Source of the DNA: Bacteroidales bacterium
GTDB lineage: Bacteria > Bacteroidota > Bacteroidia > Bacteroidales > M50B96
DNA length: 64,000 bases
Direction: 5' to 3'
NCBI GenBank assembly: GCA_021740905.1
Contig: JAIOYV010000019.1
Coordinates: 16,277-80,276, forward strand
The notes beneath the pieces are model-generated. The model ran no database searches. It saw nothing but the letters and a program-made list of their open reading frames with translations, and was not told where the DNA came from. This document shows, piece by piece, positions 44,780 to 55,382 of this stretch. Position numbers and translations under genes: made by a program. Every line of letters starts with the position of its first letter. Position 1 is the first letter of the stretch.

Positions 44780-47665
44780 TTAAAATTGAAATTTTATTCC
44801 TAAACGGGCACTCCAAGAGTAAAACTCCTGCTTTAATATTCTGTTTGAATTTCCAAGATAGAATCGTAGTGGAGCATTGGTAATGTTTCGTATATCGGCA
44901 AAGGCTTTCAGGTTTTTATGAATTGAATAACTGGTTGTAAAATCGAGATGCCAGGCCTGGTCGTAATATTCATCCAGATCGGGATCGACTCCAATTTTAT
45001 TCAGGAAGGCATCATGGTAATTAGCCGAAATTTTAATATAGATTTTCTTTGTGTCATAAAACAGGGCAAGGTTTGCCGAGTGTTTGGCCTGGCCTGGCAG
45101 CGTAATTACTTCCTCTTCCCCTGTGTTAAAATAGGTCAGGTAATCGGCGCCAAACTCAATTTGATGGATGTTATCGTTGGCCGGATAGCGTTTAAAAAGT
45201 GCGGCCTCAGAATAGGTGTATGTGTAGTTTAGGAATAGCCCAAAATTTTTCAGGAAAGATTCAAAGAAATTGAATTTGAACTGGCTCTGAAGTTCGGCAC
45301 CATACACAAAAGCATTTTTTCCGTTAAGGGGGATATCGATCCGCAGCTTTTTTACCCCTGTTGTAGGGTCGCCTTCAAAAGCATTTATCCGGTAATAAAA
45401 GATAAAATCATCGATATGCTTGTAAAATACACCACCGGAAAGTATACCTCCACCTTGCAGGTATTTTTCGATAAGGAAATCGAGATTCATTGATTTGGGG
45501 TACAATAAGTCGGGGTTTCCATACTGAATATCCCCATCTTTACGGTCTTCGTAACGGAAGGGGATTGCATCGTCAAAATTGGGCCTTGAAAAAGTATGGG
45601 TCCACGCTGCCCTGATATTGAAATCTTCATTTGGGCTATATTTTAATTGTAATTGGGGCAAAAGAAAATGATGGCTCCTGGTATCAGGTATTGTATCGAC
45701 CGTTATATATTTTCCGGTTATTGAATCGAGTACAGGCATCCGTCCTTCGTTGTCGATATCGGTTTGTTCGTACCGAACACCACCCAACAGCATTAATTTC
45801 CCAATGTCATGCCGTAGCATAGCATAAGCCGAATAGATGTTTTCCTGGGCTTTGTAATCGCTGTTGAAACTTTCTTTTCGGGTAGCATCCCTGTCGTAGA
45901 TAAAATACTGGGGATAAAACTCATAAAAATCGCGCATCCTATCTGGCGATGGCATCGATTCCAGCAAATATCCCTGGTCCAGAAAATTATCTTCCCTAAA
46001 GCCATCATCAACTGTTACGAGGGACAACTCAGGTGCTGTGCCCGGATAAATTGCCGATGACGTATAAAATGCACCCAGAACCTGGGCATTGACATCCCTG
46101 ACCTTTTCTTTCGACCTAAATTTTCCTCCCAATTTCAGATACCCATTTTGAGCATTTTCCAATTTATAATTAAACTGTAGGTTGAGTTTTGCTGTCAGGT
46201 TTTTATCTTCGACATTCGATTTGGAAAACATCAGGTCATTCATTTCATACTTGTCGTACATGTAAGCATTCTCCGCGTTGTCGGGATTGGAAAAGAAAGG
46301 CTTGGGATAATCGGGGTCGGTCAAATCGAATTTAATGGCAATGGCCTGTCCCGGGTTATCAAAGGAGACCTCCATCCGGTCGGGTTCGTCTTCAATTGCT
46401 TGCGAATAGGCCAATTCGTAATCCAAATCAATAAAACCAATTTTGTGTTCGCCCCCAAAATTGATAGTCGAAAGATATTGGATTTTTTCCCTTTCTTTCA
46501 AGTCATGGTCGATGCCCCCATATAAATAATGCGTTTCAGAAAGTGCATCATCAAGGCTAAAAATTTTCCTTCTCCTAACCTCATAATCTGAAAACAGGTT
46601 GTACATGCCCCTCAGATAAATAAATGATTCGGGGTTGAATGTATAATCAAGTGTGCTACTTATACCTGTCCTTTTCCTGGTTATTTCGTAGTGTCTTAGC
46701 TGGGCTTCTTTATACTGGATATGATAATTTTCGACACTGTCGGACTGGCTTCCGAAAAAAGTCCCTTTGTCGTATTCAAATTCCATATTGTCCGACCCAT
46801 AATGGTTGGTAAACTGGCTTGCGTTAAACACAAATCCAAAATTATTGTGCCTTTGTGCAAACGAGAATTGTGCCTGGTAGTTGTTGCTTTCCCTAATATT
46901 GTTGTAGCCTCCTGCCAGGCTTGCATTAATTTCGGGGATTTCGCTGCTTGCTGTTTTAGTGGTAATGTTTACTGTACCCCCAATGGCATCACCATCCATA
47001 TCAGGGGTCAACACCTTTGTGATCTCAATTTGGTCGATTTGGTCGGCTGAAATTATATCCATTCCCACATACCGTACATTTCCTTCGGGTGATGGGATTT
47101 GTTCGCCATTTACATTGAAATTGGTGTATTCGGGTGGAGTGCCCCGCAATTGCACATAGCGACCTTCGCCCTGGTCGCGTTGCAGTGTGATGCCCGGAAT
47201 TCGTTGCATGGCTTCCCCGGCATTCAAATCGGGAAATTGTTCAATCTGTTCTGCCGAAACGATGTTCTTGATATTTTCGGCTTGTTTTTGTTGTAAGGAT
47301 GCTTTGACCTGCCCCTCGGCTTTGCCTTTAATATCCACTTCGGCAATTTGTTGCGAATTAGGCTGTAACTTAATGACAATATGAATTCTATCCTTTTTGC
47401 CAAAATCGATGGAAAGAGTATCGGTTTTATAACCAATAAAACTTGCTTCAATTCGACAAGTTTTGCTCTTTAATCCCCTGATCAAAAAATTTCCACCTTC
47501 ATCAGATGAAGTCCCTATTTCGCTATTTAAGATATGGATTGAACATCCGGGCAGTTTTTCGCCTGATTCCCTGTCCAGGATTTCGCCTGTCAGTGTAAAG
47601 TTGGATTGTCCAAATAAATAAAAAGGAAAGGTGAACAGGATTAGAAAGAGCCAGTTTTTGTTCAT
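44780..47665 (-). CDS. TonB-dependent receptor paired with phytase
   Basis: An outer-membrane transporter of 961 residues. The signal peptide ends FGQ, then a carboxypeptidase-regulatory-like domain (about 20-105), a plug with QFPDLNAGEAMQRIPGITLQRDQGEGRYVQLRG, MDGDAIGGTVNITTKT (to about 235), and a beta-barrel ending SARLGIKFQF with the C-terminal Phe expected for outer-membrane insertion. The phytase gene follows after 11 bp and a T9SS protein gene precedes it on the same strand. Import of a phosphorylated or inositol compound is inferred from the context. It is not a SusC type: no SusD gene is next to it. Confidence 0.92.
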   Translation of the reverse strand: MNKNWLFLILFTFPFYLFGQSNFTLTGEILDRESGEKLPGCSIHILNSEIGTSSDEGGNFLIRGLKSKTCRIEASFIGYKTDTLSIDFGKKDRIHIVIKLQPNSQQIAEVDIKGKAEGQVKASLQQKQAENIKNIVSAEQIEQFPDLNAGEAMQRIPGITLQRDQGEGRYVQLRGTPPEYTNFNVNGEQIPSPEGNVRYVGMDIISADQIDQIEITKVLTPDMDGDAIGGTVNITTKTASSEIPEINASLAGGYNNIRESNNYQAQFSFAQRHNNFGFVFNASQFTNHYGSDNMEFEYDKGTFFGSQSDSVENYHIQYKEAQLRHYEITRKRTGISSTLDYTFNPESFIYLRGMYNLFSDYEVRRRKIFSLDDALSETHYLYGGIDHDLKEREKIQYLSTINFGGEHKIGFIDLDYELAYSQAIEDEPDRMEVSFDNPGQAIAIKFDLTDPDYPKPFFSNPDNAENAYMYDKYEMNDLMFSKSNVEDKNLTAKLNLQFNYKLENAQNGYLKLGGKFRSKEKVRDVNAQVLGAFYTSSAIYPGTAPELSLVTVDDGFREDNFLDQGYLLESMPSPDRMRDFYEFYPQYFIYDRDATRKESFNSDYKAQENIYSAYAMLRHDIGKLMLLGGVRYEQTDIDNEGRMPVLDSITGKYITVDTIPDTRSHHFLLPQLQLKYSPNEDFNIRAAWTHTFSRPNFDDAIPFRYEDRKDGDIQYGNPDLLYPKSMNLDFLIEKYLQGGGILSGGVFYKHIDDFIFYYRINAFEGDPTTGVKKLRIDIPLNGKNAFVYGAELQSQFKFNFFESFLKNFGLFLNYTYTYSEAALFKRYPANDNIHQIEFGADYLTYFNTGEEEVITLPGQAKHSANLALFYDTKKIYIKISANYHDAFLNKIGVDPDLDEYYDQAWHLDFTTSYSIHKNLKAFADIRNITNAPLRFYLGNSNRILKQEFYSWSARLGIKFQF

Positions 47666-47679
47666 AGAAATAGTTTAAA

Positions 47680-47712
47680 AAATCCTCCTCTCAGAATGAA
47701 AGGAGGATTTTA
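47680..47712 (-). terminator. Hairpin between the T9SS protein and TonB receptor genes
   Basis: A perfect 11-bp stem AAAATCCTCCT / AGGAGGATTTT (47680-47690 and 47702-47712) with an 11-base loop, 12 bp after the stop of the T9SS gene. The T-run is short, so it may only partly stop transcription and set a lower level for the receptor and phytase. Confidence 0.65.
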
Positions 47713-47724
47713 CTTTACCAAAAT

Positions 47725-48741
47725 TTAGAAGATAATTACCTTACTTGTATAGGTATGATTGCTTTCTGTTCCTTGAATAAAATAGATACCGGCATCGAGG
47801 TCGGTTACCGAAATTTGAGTATTTACCTGGCCATTTGCAGGAACATTCTTGACAGCTTTTCCGCTGATGTCAACCAATGTATAGCTCATGTTTGCCGATT
47901 TTTGGTTTCGGATATTGATAACCTGGCTTGTAGGATTTGGAGATACAATAAACGAAGGTGACTGAGATCCAATTTCCTGAACACCCACATTGGCAGTGTA
48001 ATACACTTTCAAGGTAGGAACTCTTTCCGGATGGTTTTGTCCGTCGCCGGGGTTTCCTTGTGGGTCCTGGTCGTCGGGATCGGAAATGTTCTCAAACGAT
48101 TCAAACTCACGGGCGTTTTCATAATCGCTTGGTCCCTGGTTTTCGCCTTGTAAAAAGAATGCCATTGCATTTCCCGAGGCCCATCCCGGACGGTCAACTA
48201 TTTCCTGAACAACGGTTTTCAAATCATTGGTGCGATAGGTCCCCCAAATAATCCACTCATAATCCACTACCCAATAAGCCGAAGCATTGGTCATAGGGCG
48301 ATCGGTAAGAAGGTAATTTTCATTGAAATTTGCTTCATCAAAAGTAACTGCATTATCAGTAGCTTCTCCCTTGATGGTAATGTTTGCCACATCCAGGACA
48401 TCTTTCCCTTCGTGCGAAACTACTACAATGAATGCCGAATCAATTACAGCACCTGCAGGAATGGTTACATCGGTAAAACGCAAACCCGTGGTAAGGATAT
48501 TCTGATCAGTAGGATCGCCTTCCCAACCTGCATCCAGGTCATCATCGTAATAAGAATCCACTTCATCGTTTTCCTGTTCCGCATCGTCGGTCGAAAGCTG
48601 GAAAGTAACCACTGTGCCATTTCCTAAGGTGTCGGTGGCGGTACCGCCGGTAGTTTTGATACCTGTTTCGAATGTATAACTTTGGGCATTCAGGCCAAAG
48701 AATGTCAGGATAAAAAGGCCAAAAAGTAATGTTTTTCTCAT
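47725..48741 (-). CDS. T9SS-secreted acidic protein of unknown function
   Basis: A secreted protein of 338 residues. The signal peptide ends LNAQ. Near the N-terminus is a very acidic stretch (DDAEQENDEVDSYYDDDLDAG) that may bind calcium. The middle (LRFTDVTIPAGAVIDSAFIVV, TNDLKTVVQEIVDRPGWASGNAMAFFLQG, TLKVYY) is a domain seen in other secreted Bacteroidota proteins and resembles a jelly-roll carbohydrate-binding-like fold; the exact family is not recognised. The tail (about 265-338) is a T9SS type A sorting domain with IVSPNPTSQ. It is first in the unit with the TonB receptor and phytase. Sequence alone does not show its job. Confidence 0.72.
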   Translation of the reverse strand: MRKTLLFGLFILTFFGLNAQSYTFETGIKTTGGTATDTLGNGTVVTFQLSTDDAEQENDEVDSYYDDDLDAGWEGDPTDQNILTTGLRFTDVTIPAGAVIDSAFIVVVSHEGKDVLDVANITIKGEATDNAVTFDEANFNENYLLTDRPMTNASAYWVVDYEWIIWGTYRTNDLKTVVQEIVDRPGWASGNAMAFFLQGENQGPSDYENAREFESFENISDPDDQDPQGNPGDGQNHPERVPTLKVYYTANVGVQEIGSQSPSFIVSPNPTSQVINIRNQKSANMSYTLVDISGKAVKNVPANGQVNTQISVTDLDAGIYFIQGTESNHTYTSKVIIF

Positions 48742-49191
48742 GTTTAAATTTTTTAGATTAATAAAATTGCTTTTAACTATAGTCTGTGTTTTTTAACTTT
48801 TCAAAAATGAAGTGGCAATATTAGATTTTACAAAACTTATTTAAGCAAGAAGTTCTGTTTCCAAATTGTAAAATCTTGAAATGCTTGTTCTATAAAGGAT
48901 AGCAAGCAAAATAAGGCCGATTGTCAGCGCAATTGAAAACAGTGTTAACAGGATATTTAGATACAATTAATGGATCGTTAACATGAAATGCCTATTCCTA
49001 TTCTAAACATGAAAAAGCCAATTATTCAGGTTAAAAGGCTAATTTATTAACGTAACGCAAAACACAAGCTCAATGTTAACCAATTGTTTAATAATCCCAA
49101 TAATCAACAGGATTTATTAACCCAAATTTAAAATTCAGGATAAATCGAATTCATGTTTGCTTCTGATGTTTGCATACAAAATATTGAGCAA
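48742..49191. other. Divergent intergenic region
   Basis: About 450 bp between the T9SS protein gene and the second TonB receptor gene. A weak -7-like box CATTTTTG (minus strand, 48809-48802) may serve the T9SS gene. No clear box was found for the receptor. There is no gene, RNA or repeat that can be supported. Confidence 0.5.
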
Positions 49192-52089
49192 ATGAAAAGA
49201 CTACTTAACCTGTTCACATTCATCATACTTACTTATGTAGCAAGCGCGCAGTCCGGAACTTTAGAAGGAAAAATAAAAGACAAAGCGACCGGTGAAGAGA
49301 TTATTGGAGCAAGTGTTTACCTAAAAGGAACAACCATTGGCGCGTCGTCAGATTTCGATGGAAATTACCGCATTACGAACATCCCTCCGGGTACCTATAC
49401 CATAATTGCATCATTCATTTCATACCAGCAAGTTGAATTTGAAAATGTGTCGATCGAAAAAAATAAATCGACATACATCAAAATTGAATTGGATGAAGCC
49501 AGCGAGCAATTGGATGACATTGTCGTAGTGGCAAAGCGAAAAACCGATACCGAAATGTCTATGATAAGTAGTATCAGGAACAGCAATCTGGTAATGAGTG
49601 GTGTTTCAAAGCAACAAATAGAACGATCGCCCGACAAGGATGCCGCAGAAATAGTGCGGCGAGTGCCCGGGATCACCATTATTGACAACCGCTTTATTAT
49701 TGTGCGTGGCCTTGATAAAAGATACAACACAGTTTGGGTAAATGGGGCTACCACTCCCAGTTCTGAGTCCGATGCACGGGCATTTTCATTCGATGCTATT
49801 CCCAGCGGCATGCTTTCTCGTCTATGCATTTTTAAAACTCCCGCACCTGAATTACCTGCAGATTTTGCCGGTGCCAATGTGATGATCGAAACCAAAGGGG
49901 TACCCGATAAAGAAGAATTGCAAATAAGCCTGAGTACCGGAATCAACCAGGGAACGAGTTTCAACCAGTTTTATAATTACGAAGGGGGCAATCTCGATTG
50001 GCTGGGGTTTGATGATGGCACCCGCGATTTGCCTTCCGTTTGGCCATCGACAAAAGAATACGAGGAACTAAGAGGAAGCATTGATGCAGAAGGTTGGGAT
50101 AAAATTACCGAATGGTCGAAAGCCTTCAATAAAAACTGGACTGCCAATTCCATCGAAAGTGCAAGGCCGGATATGGGGGTTTCTATGGCATCGGCCAAAC
50201 GCTTCGATTTGAAAAAGCCCCATCGGTCAATCGGGAATATCACCTCAATAAGTTATAGCAACTCGAACGATCATACCCAATATTTTAAAAGCCGGTACGA
50301 AAGTTACGACACTATTCTCGACCGTCCGGACACCATGCTTTATACCATCGACGATGTGTATTTGAACAAGGTAAAAATTGGAATAATGCACAACTGGTCT
50401 TTCGAACTATCGCCCGATCATGCCCTGGAGTTTAGGAATTTGTATAATCATATTGGAAAAATCCAAACCATTTTAAGAGAGGGCAAAGATTTTTATCATT
50501 CCGAATTACCAAATAAAGGACAAGAGTTTTCCTTTATGGGCAGAAACACCTACTCCGGTCAGCTGGCAGGGAAGCATAAATTCACCGATGGGACAACCCA
50601 ATTCGACTGGATCCTTGGCTATTCTTATGCAGATAAAGACCAGCCGGATATCAGAAGGATACGATGGAACCAGATTATAAATGATGAAAGTGTACACAAC
50701 CTGGATTATGCCCTTATCATAAACAACATGCCAACCCCTAGCGAAAATGGCAGGTTGTTTATGAATATGTATGAGCATATTTGGGTTTTCGGGGCAAATT
50801 TTTCCAAAGATTTCAATTTTAACTCTTTCAGGCCTCAACTAAAAGCAGGTGTATTTTACGAAAAGAAAAACAGGGAGTTTTCTATTCGAAACATCGGAAT
50901 TGTAAAGTCGATTTATCCTGAATACAACAATGAAATTGTGTACATGCCAATTGATTCGGTCTTTATGGACGAAAATATCGATTCCAGGTCTGGTATTCTT
51001 TATGGTGAAAACACCCAGGCCAAAGATGCCTACAAAGCAGAAAGTGAATTAATTGCCGGATATATTGCACTTAAAATCCCAATCACATCCTTATTGAATG
51101 TATATGGCGGTGTCCGCTTTGAGAAAAACAAGCAACTACTGACCGGCTTTCAGGATGAAGTTGACCCTAATACACCCAACCCTTACATTGAACCCGATAT
51201 CACGATTGATACAATCAATTTCTTTCCATCTGTAAATGTGGCGTATAATGTGGGTGAAAAATCAGTGCTCCGATTTGCTTATGGTTTGACTATTAACCGG
51301 CCCGAATTTCGGGAATTGTCACCCTTTGCATTTTACGATTTTGAGAAAACCGCTACTGTATATGGAAACGACACCTTGAAAAACGCCTACATCCATAACT
51401 TCGATCTTCGCTACGAATGGTATCCAACACCTTCAGAAATAATTACCATTGGAGCCTTCTACAAAAACTTCATCGACCCCATCGAGCTCAATTTATTCCC
51501 GGCCAGCAATGGATGGGACTTTGTGGCTAAGAATACCGACAAAGCAACCAGCCTTGGATTAGAAATTGATGCGAAAAAATCATTTGCCGTTTGGGGCGAC
51601 CGTACCGGGTTCCTTCGCAGGCTAAAAAATTTTAGTTTAAGTTTGAATGCGGCCTGGATTAAAAGCGAAGTGAGAGGGTCCGATGCGTATTTACGGGATA
51701 AAGTACGGCCCATGCAAGGGCAATCGCCCTATATTGTAAATACCGGTTTGTACTATCAGAATGAAGAAACCAAATGGATGTTCAGCCTTTTATACAATGT
51801 AATAGGCGAACGGATTGTGTATGTAGGGACATCGGAAAATCCCCATACCTACGAAATGCCCCATAACCTAATCGACTTGTCGGTGTCGAAACAAATTGGT
51901 GAACATGTAAAGTTGAAGGCGGCTGTAAAAGATTTGTTGAATGAAGAAATCACTTACAACCAGACTTATGAATTTAATCAAGACACAGACGGAGACGGAA
52001 TTGGCGATGGCATTGTGGAACGCAAACAATTGATACAAGCCTACAATCCTGGCCGTTTGTTTAATTTTTCAATCACTTACAGATTTTAA
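49192..52089 (+). CDS. TonB-dependent receptor of the cohesin/dockerin locus
   Basis: An outer-membrane receptor of 965 residues from ATG 49192, where a signal peptide ending VASAQ starts; the in-frame ATG 49153 has no signal peptide. A carboxypeptidase-regulatory-like domain (KGTTIGASSDFDGNYRI, about 20-110) precedes a plug with QQIERSPDKDAAEIVRRVPGITI, RGLDKRYNTVWVNG and PADFAGANVMIETKG, then a large barrel ending FNFSITYRF with a C-terminal Phe. The cohesin-domain gene begins 9 bp after its stop, so they are co-transcribed. No SusD-like gene is present. The imported substrate is unknown. Confidence 0.92.
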   Translation: MKRLLNLFTFIILTYVASAQSGTLEGKIKDKATGEEIIGASVYLKGTTIGASSDFDGNYRITNIPPGTYTIIASFISYQQVEFENVSIEKNKSTYIKIELDEASEQLDDIVVVAKRKTDTEMSMISSIRNSNLVMSGVSKQQIERSPDKDAAEIVRRVPGITIIDNRFIIVRGLDKRYNTVWVNGATTPSSESDARAFSFDAIPSGMLSRLCIFKTPAPELPADFAGANVMIETKGVPDKEELQISLSTGINQGTSFNQFYNYEGGNLDWLGFDDGTRDLPSVWPSTKEYEELRGSIDAEGWDKITEWSKAFNKNWTANSIESARPDMGVSMASAKRFDLKKPHRSIGNITSISYSNSNDHTQYFKSRYESYDTILDRPDTMLYTIDDVYLNKVKIGIMHNWSFELSPDHALEFRNLYNHIGKIQTILREGKDFYHSELPNKGQEFSFMGRNTYSGQLAGKHKFTDGTTQFDWILGYSYADKDQPDIRRIRWNQIINDESVHNLDYALIINNMPTPSENGRLFMNMYEHIWVFGANFSKDFNFNSFRPQLKAGVFYEKKNREFSIRNIGIVKSIYPEYNNEIVYMPIDSVFMDENIDSRSGILYGENTQAKDAYKAESELIAGYIALKIPITSLLNVYGGVRFEKNKQLLTGFQDEVDPNTPNPYIEPDITIDTINFFPSVNVAYNVGEKSVLRFAYGLTINRPEFRELSPFAFYDFEKTATVYGNDTLKNAYIHNFDLRYEWYPTPSEIITIGAFYKNFIDPIELNLFPASNGWDFVAKNTDKATSLGLEIDAKKSFAVWGDRTGFLRRLKNFSLSLNAAWIKSEVRGSDAYLRDKVRPMQGQSPYIVNTGLYYQNEETKWMFSLLYNVIGERIVYVGTSENPHTYEMPHNLIDLSVSKQIGEHVKLKAAVKDLLNEEITYNQTYEFNQDTDGDGIGDGIVERKQLIQAYNPGRLFNFSITYRF

Positions 52090-52098
52090 TAATAGATT

Positions 52099-54771
52099 AT
52101 GAAAACGAAAATTTTAACATTTTTAATACTGTTACTCAGTGTGTCGATGTGGGCACAAATGACAATCAGAGTGGATAGCCTAACTTTAAATGCAAGCCAA
52201 ATTGGTACTAATGTAAACGTACCGGTTGTGGTGGAAGTTGGGGCCTTATCGATTGGTAGTATGCAGTTTGAGGTGGTTTATGATCCTGCGGTTTTAACCC
52301 CGGTTACTCAATCGGCAAACAATGTAGGTGTGGTCAACTCTTGTGCTCAGATACCGATCAGTCAATGGTACAGCGGGGCGGGTAGTGGATATTCCGTTTC
52401 ACCCAACTGGTACGATCCAACTTTTGCCGGGATTTCTTTAAGCAACGGGACAACCCTGTTCGAGCTTCAGTTTACTTATCTGGGAGGAAACTCAACTTTG
52501 AGTTTTAATACTACAAATAGTCTGGCTTACGATGCCAATTTCACCCAGATTCCGATCACATTTATCAATGGAGGAGTTATAGCGGCACCGGTTGCCCCAA
52601 TAGTTATCACAGGATTTGCTGATAGCATCAATGCTGTTTCAGCCAGTTTAACGGCCCAGGTAAATGCGAACAACGATTCCACCACTGTTTGGTTTAAATA
52701 TGGGACAAGTTCGGTGTATACCGATTCGGTACCGGCAATACCTTCTTTAGTCTTGGGTTTTGGCTTAACAGATGTGTATGCATACGTAGCCAACCTAACA
52801 CCAGGGACTGCCTACCATTTTGCTGTTTTTGCTGAAAACAGCATGGGGAGCGTAAGTGGGCAAGATGTGGTTTTTACCACAGTGCCATCCCAGCCACCTT
52901 ATGCCGAAACTTTACTGCCCAATACCATAGCTGCCTATTCGGCTACTTTATCGGGAAATGTAAGTGCCAATAATGCAGCCACAGTTGCTTTTTTTGAATA
53001 TGGTACAGACACCACCTATGGCTTTGTGGACACGATTCCTCAAAGCCCGTTTTATGGACAGGACACAATTGCTGTTTCTCTGGAAATAACCGGATTAGTA
53101 CCAAATACGGAATACCATTTTCGAGTAGGTGCCACAAATCAGGAAGGTACTGTTTTTGGGAATGATGTTTCATTCACAACAAACTCTGCATTGGCTTATG
53201 CAATGAATTATCCTGCCGAAAATATCACCCTTTCATCGGCTTTGTTAAAGGGGAGGGTTTGCGCTAATAATTCTTCTACCGCAATAAAATTTGTGTATGG
53301 TGAAAACGGAAATTTTACTGACACAACAAGTGCAGTCCCTGCCTCAGCAATCGGGATGGATACAATTTGGGTAAATGCAACTTTGAACGGTCTAACCGGC
53401 AATTCATCCTACAGTTTTAAGGTAATCGCTGAAAATAGTGCAGGATTAACCGAAAGCCAGTTGCTCTCATTTAGCACAATGGTTTCCACAGCACCCGTAG
53501 CAACAACCCTTGCAGCTACCGGTGTCAGTTCAACCGATGCGCTTTTAAATGGAAGCATAAACCCCGGAAATGCTTCAACCTCTATAACTTATGAATATGG
53601 GACAGATACCAACTATGGACAGACAGTCAATGCTGTTCCGGGTACTTTAAACGGAAGTCAAACAAGCCCGGTAATGGCGCAGTTGTCAGGCCTGGCAACA
53701 AACACTACTTATCATTTTCGGGTTGTGGCCACCAATAGCGAAGGTACCAGCCAGGGCGACGACCTTACCTTTACAACCTGGGCCGAAAATGAAATGGCCA
53801 TCCGGATTTCAAGTGTTACGGCTCCATCAAATATAGGCGATACGGTTACTGTTCCGGTAATCATCGAAGTTGGTTATGATGGCATCCTGGCTATGCAATT
53901 TCGCTTTACCTTCGACCCTTCGGTGTTGACTCCTATTGAAATTTCGGCCACTAATTTTGGGATTGTAAACCCTGCATCCGAAACCCTTGCCAATGGTGGC
54001 GATTGGATTAGCGGAATGGGCAGTGGGAACGAAGTATCTCCCAATTGGTTCGATCCTACTTTTGCCGGTATCCATTTATTGAGTGGCTCCCAGCTGTTCG
54101 AATTGCAATTTATTTATCATGGTGGTAACTCGGCTATTGCAGTCGATGTGGCCAGTTGTTTTGTGTACAACGCCAACAACGACGAGTTAAATGTAACCTA
54201 CTTGAGCGGTAGTGTGGGTGTTCCAGCACCGGCTGTAATTACCCTTCCGGCAACTGATATTGCCCTGCAATCAGCCACTTTGCAAGGAACTGTAAATTCA
54301 TTTGGTTCAGATGCGAATGTATGGTTTCAGTATGGGTTAAATACGAATTATGGCGATTCAATCCTGGCAAGTCCATCAATGGTAAACAATAATATAGATG
54401 TACCTGTAATCGCAATTTTATCTAATTTGGATGAACTGGTAACTTATCATTTCAGGCTTGTTGCAGAAAGTATGAATGGTATAAACTATGGCCAGGATCA
54501 ATCCTTTATGACAGTTTCAGTGGATGAAATCCACAATGATAATTTGCCCCAAATTTACAGCTACGATTCAAGGCTATTTGTGAAATTTCCAAAACCGATC
54601 TTTGAAAAAGCAATCCTTCAGATATTTGATCTGTCCGGGCGACTTATTACAACAGAAATGTTAATTAACGATACTGATTTTGAATATGGGTTCAATGTCA
54701 GCCCAGGCATCTATTTGATTAGCATTATTTCGCAATCAAATAGATACACCAAAAAGATCTCCTTTAGGTAG
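52099..54771 (+). CDS. Secreted protein with two cohesin-like and five fibronectin-III-like domains
   Basis: A secreted scaffold-like protein of 890 residues. The signal peptide ends MWAQ. Domains: cohesin-like 1 (about 21-165, NVPVVVEVG, GSMQFEVVYDPAVLTPV, SPNWYDPTFAGI, LFELQFTYLGG); four FN3-like units (about 170-560, each with a Y-G-T / Y-H-F-R pattern); cohesin-like 2 (about 565-715, SPNWFDPTFAGI); a fifth FN3-like unit; and a C-terminal T9SS-like tail (about 815-890) that is divergent, lacking the usual Y-P-N-P. It follows the receptor by 9 bp and is closed by a terminator. A surface partner for the receptor is inferred. Confidence 0.85.
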   Translation: MKTKILTFLILLLSVSMWAQMTIRVDSLTLNASQIGTNVNVPVVVEVGALSIGSMQFEVVYDPAVLTPVTQSANNVGVVNSCAQIPISQWYSGAGSGYSVSPNWYDPTFAGISLSNGTTLFELQFTYLGGNSTLSFNTTNSLAYDANFTQIPITFINGGVIAAPVAPIVITGFADSINAVSASLTAQVNANNDSTTVWFKYGTSSVYTDSVPAIPSLVLGFGLTDVYAYVANLTPGTAYHFAVFAENSMGSVSGQDVVFTTVPSQPPYAETLLPNTIAAYSATLSGNVSANNAATVAFFEYGTDTTYGFVDTIPQSPFYGQDTIAVSLEITGLVPNTEYHFRVGATNQEGTVFGNDVSFTTNSALAYAMNYPAENITLSSALLKGRVCANNSSTAIKFVYGENGNFTDTTSAVPASAIGMDTIWVNATLNGLTGNSSYSFKVIAENSAGLTESQLLSFSTMVSTAPVATTLAATGVSSTDALLNGSINPGNASTSITYEYGTDTNYGQTVNAVPGTLNGSQTSPVMAQLSGLATNTTYHFRVVATNSEGTSQGDDLTFTTWAENEMAIRISSVTAPSNIGDTVTVPVIIEVGYDGILAMQFRFTFDPSVLTPIEISATNFGIVNPASETLANGGDWISGMGSGNEVSPNWFDPTFAGIHLLSGSQLFELQFIYHGGNSAIAVDVASCFVYNANNDELNVTYLSGSVGVPAPAVITLPATDIALQSATLQGTVNSFGSDANVWFQYGLNTNYGDSILASPSMVNNNIDVPVIAILSNLDELVTYHFRLVAESMNGINYGQDQSFMTVSVDEIHNDNLPQIYSYDSRLFVKFPKPIFEKAILQIFDLSGRLITTEMLINDTDFEYGFNVSPGIYLISIISQSNRYTKKISFR

Positions 54772-54796
54772 TTTTGCTCAATTATTTTGGGAGACA

Positions 54797-54830
54797 AAGG
54801 GGATTTTTCGTTCGGAAAATCCCCTTCATT
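54797..54830 (+). terminator. Rho-independent terminator after the receptor-cohesin operon
   Basis: A perfect 11-bp stem AAGGGGATTTT / AAAATCCCCTT (54797-54807 and 54816-54826) with an 8-base loop, followed by T-rich sequence. It lies 25 bp after the stop codon. Confidence 0.85.
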
Positions 54831-55382
54831 ATTTTAATACAAAGTCATTCAATGATTTGAATAGGGCAGTCAAAAATTTGGACAAATCAGTAATATAAAT
54901 TGCCGATTTTATTGGTAATCAGAAAGAATTTTGTCTGATTGTTTATTGTTTAAAGTGGGGGTTGAAAAATCCCCTTTGTTTTTTACCTTCGCATACAACA
55001 CATCTTTAAGATGTCGAGGAGATTGGGTCGCAACGATTTTTCTTTTGCGTTAAACTGCATATTATCAGTCATATATTTAACAATTAACACGTAGGACTTA
55101 TTTCATTAAGCTACCCATCATGTTTGCTTAATATAGGAATAAGGTTAGTTTAAGCCTTTATTTTCTTTGAATTAATACTGCCCTAACAATTAATTCTGAA
55201 ATATCTGAAATTCAAGTACTAACAATTCACATTTTCAATTCCATCATTGAAATTAAGAAATCCTGTCATTTAGTCTAAGTTTAACTAAACTTTAGATACA
55301 TGTAACATCCTTCCGCCATTCTCAGGATAGTTTTGCCCCTAAATAATTTTAACATTTTAATACTAACTTAAATAAATTTGCA
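54831..55382 (+). promoter_or_regulatory. Long leader/promoter region of the dockerin gene
   Basis: A perfect -7 box TAGTTTTG (55328-55335) predicts a start near 55342 and a leader of about 40 bases before ATG 55383. A second, imperfect G/C stem (GGGGG...CCCC near 54957-54985) resembles the upstream terminator but is weak. The remaining 350 bp hold no recognised gene or RNA. Confidence 0.6.

Noticed and set aside
44780..47665. SusC assignment for the receptor
   Set aside because: No SusD gene is adjacent; the plug and phytase context fit a non-Sus TonB receptor.
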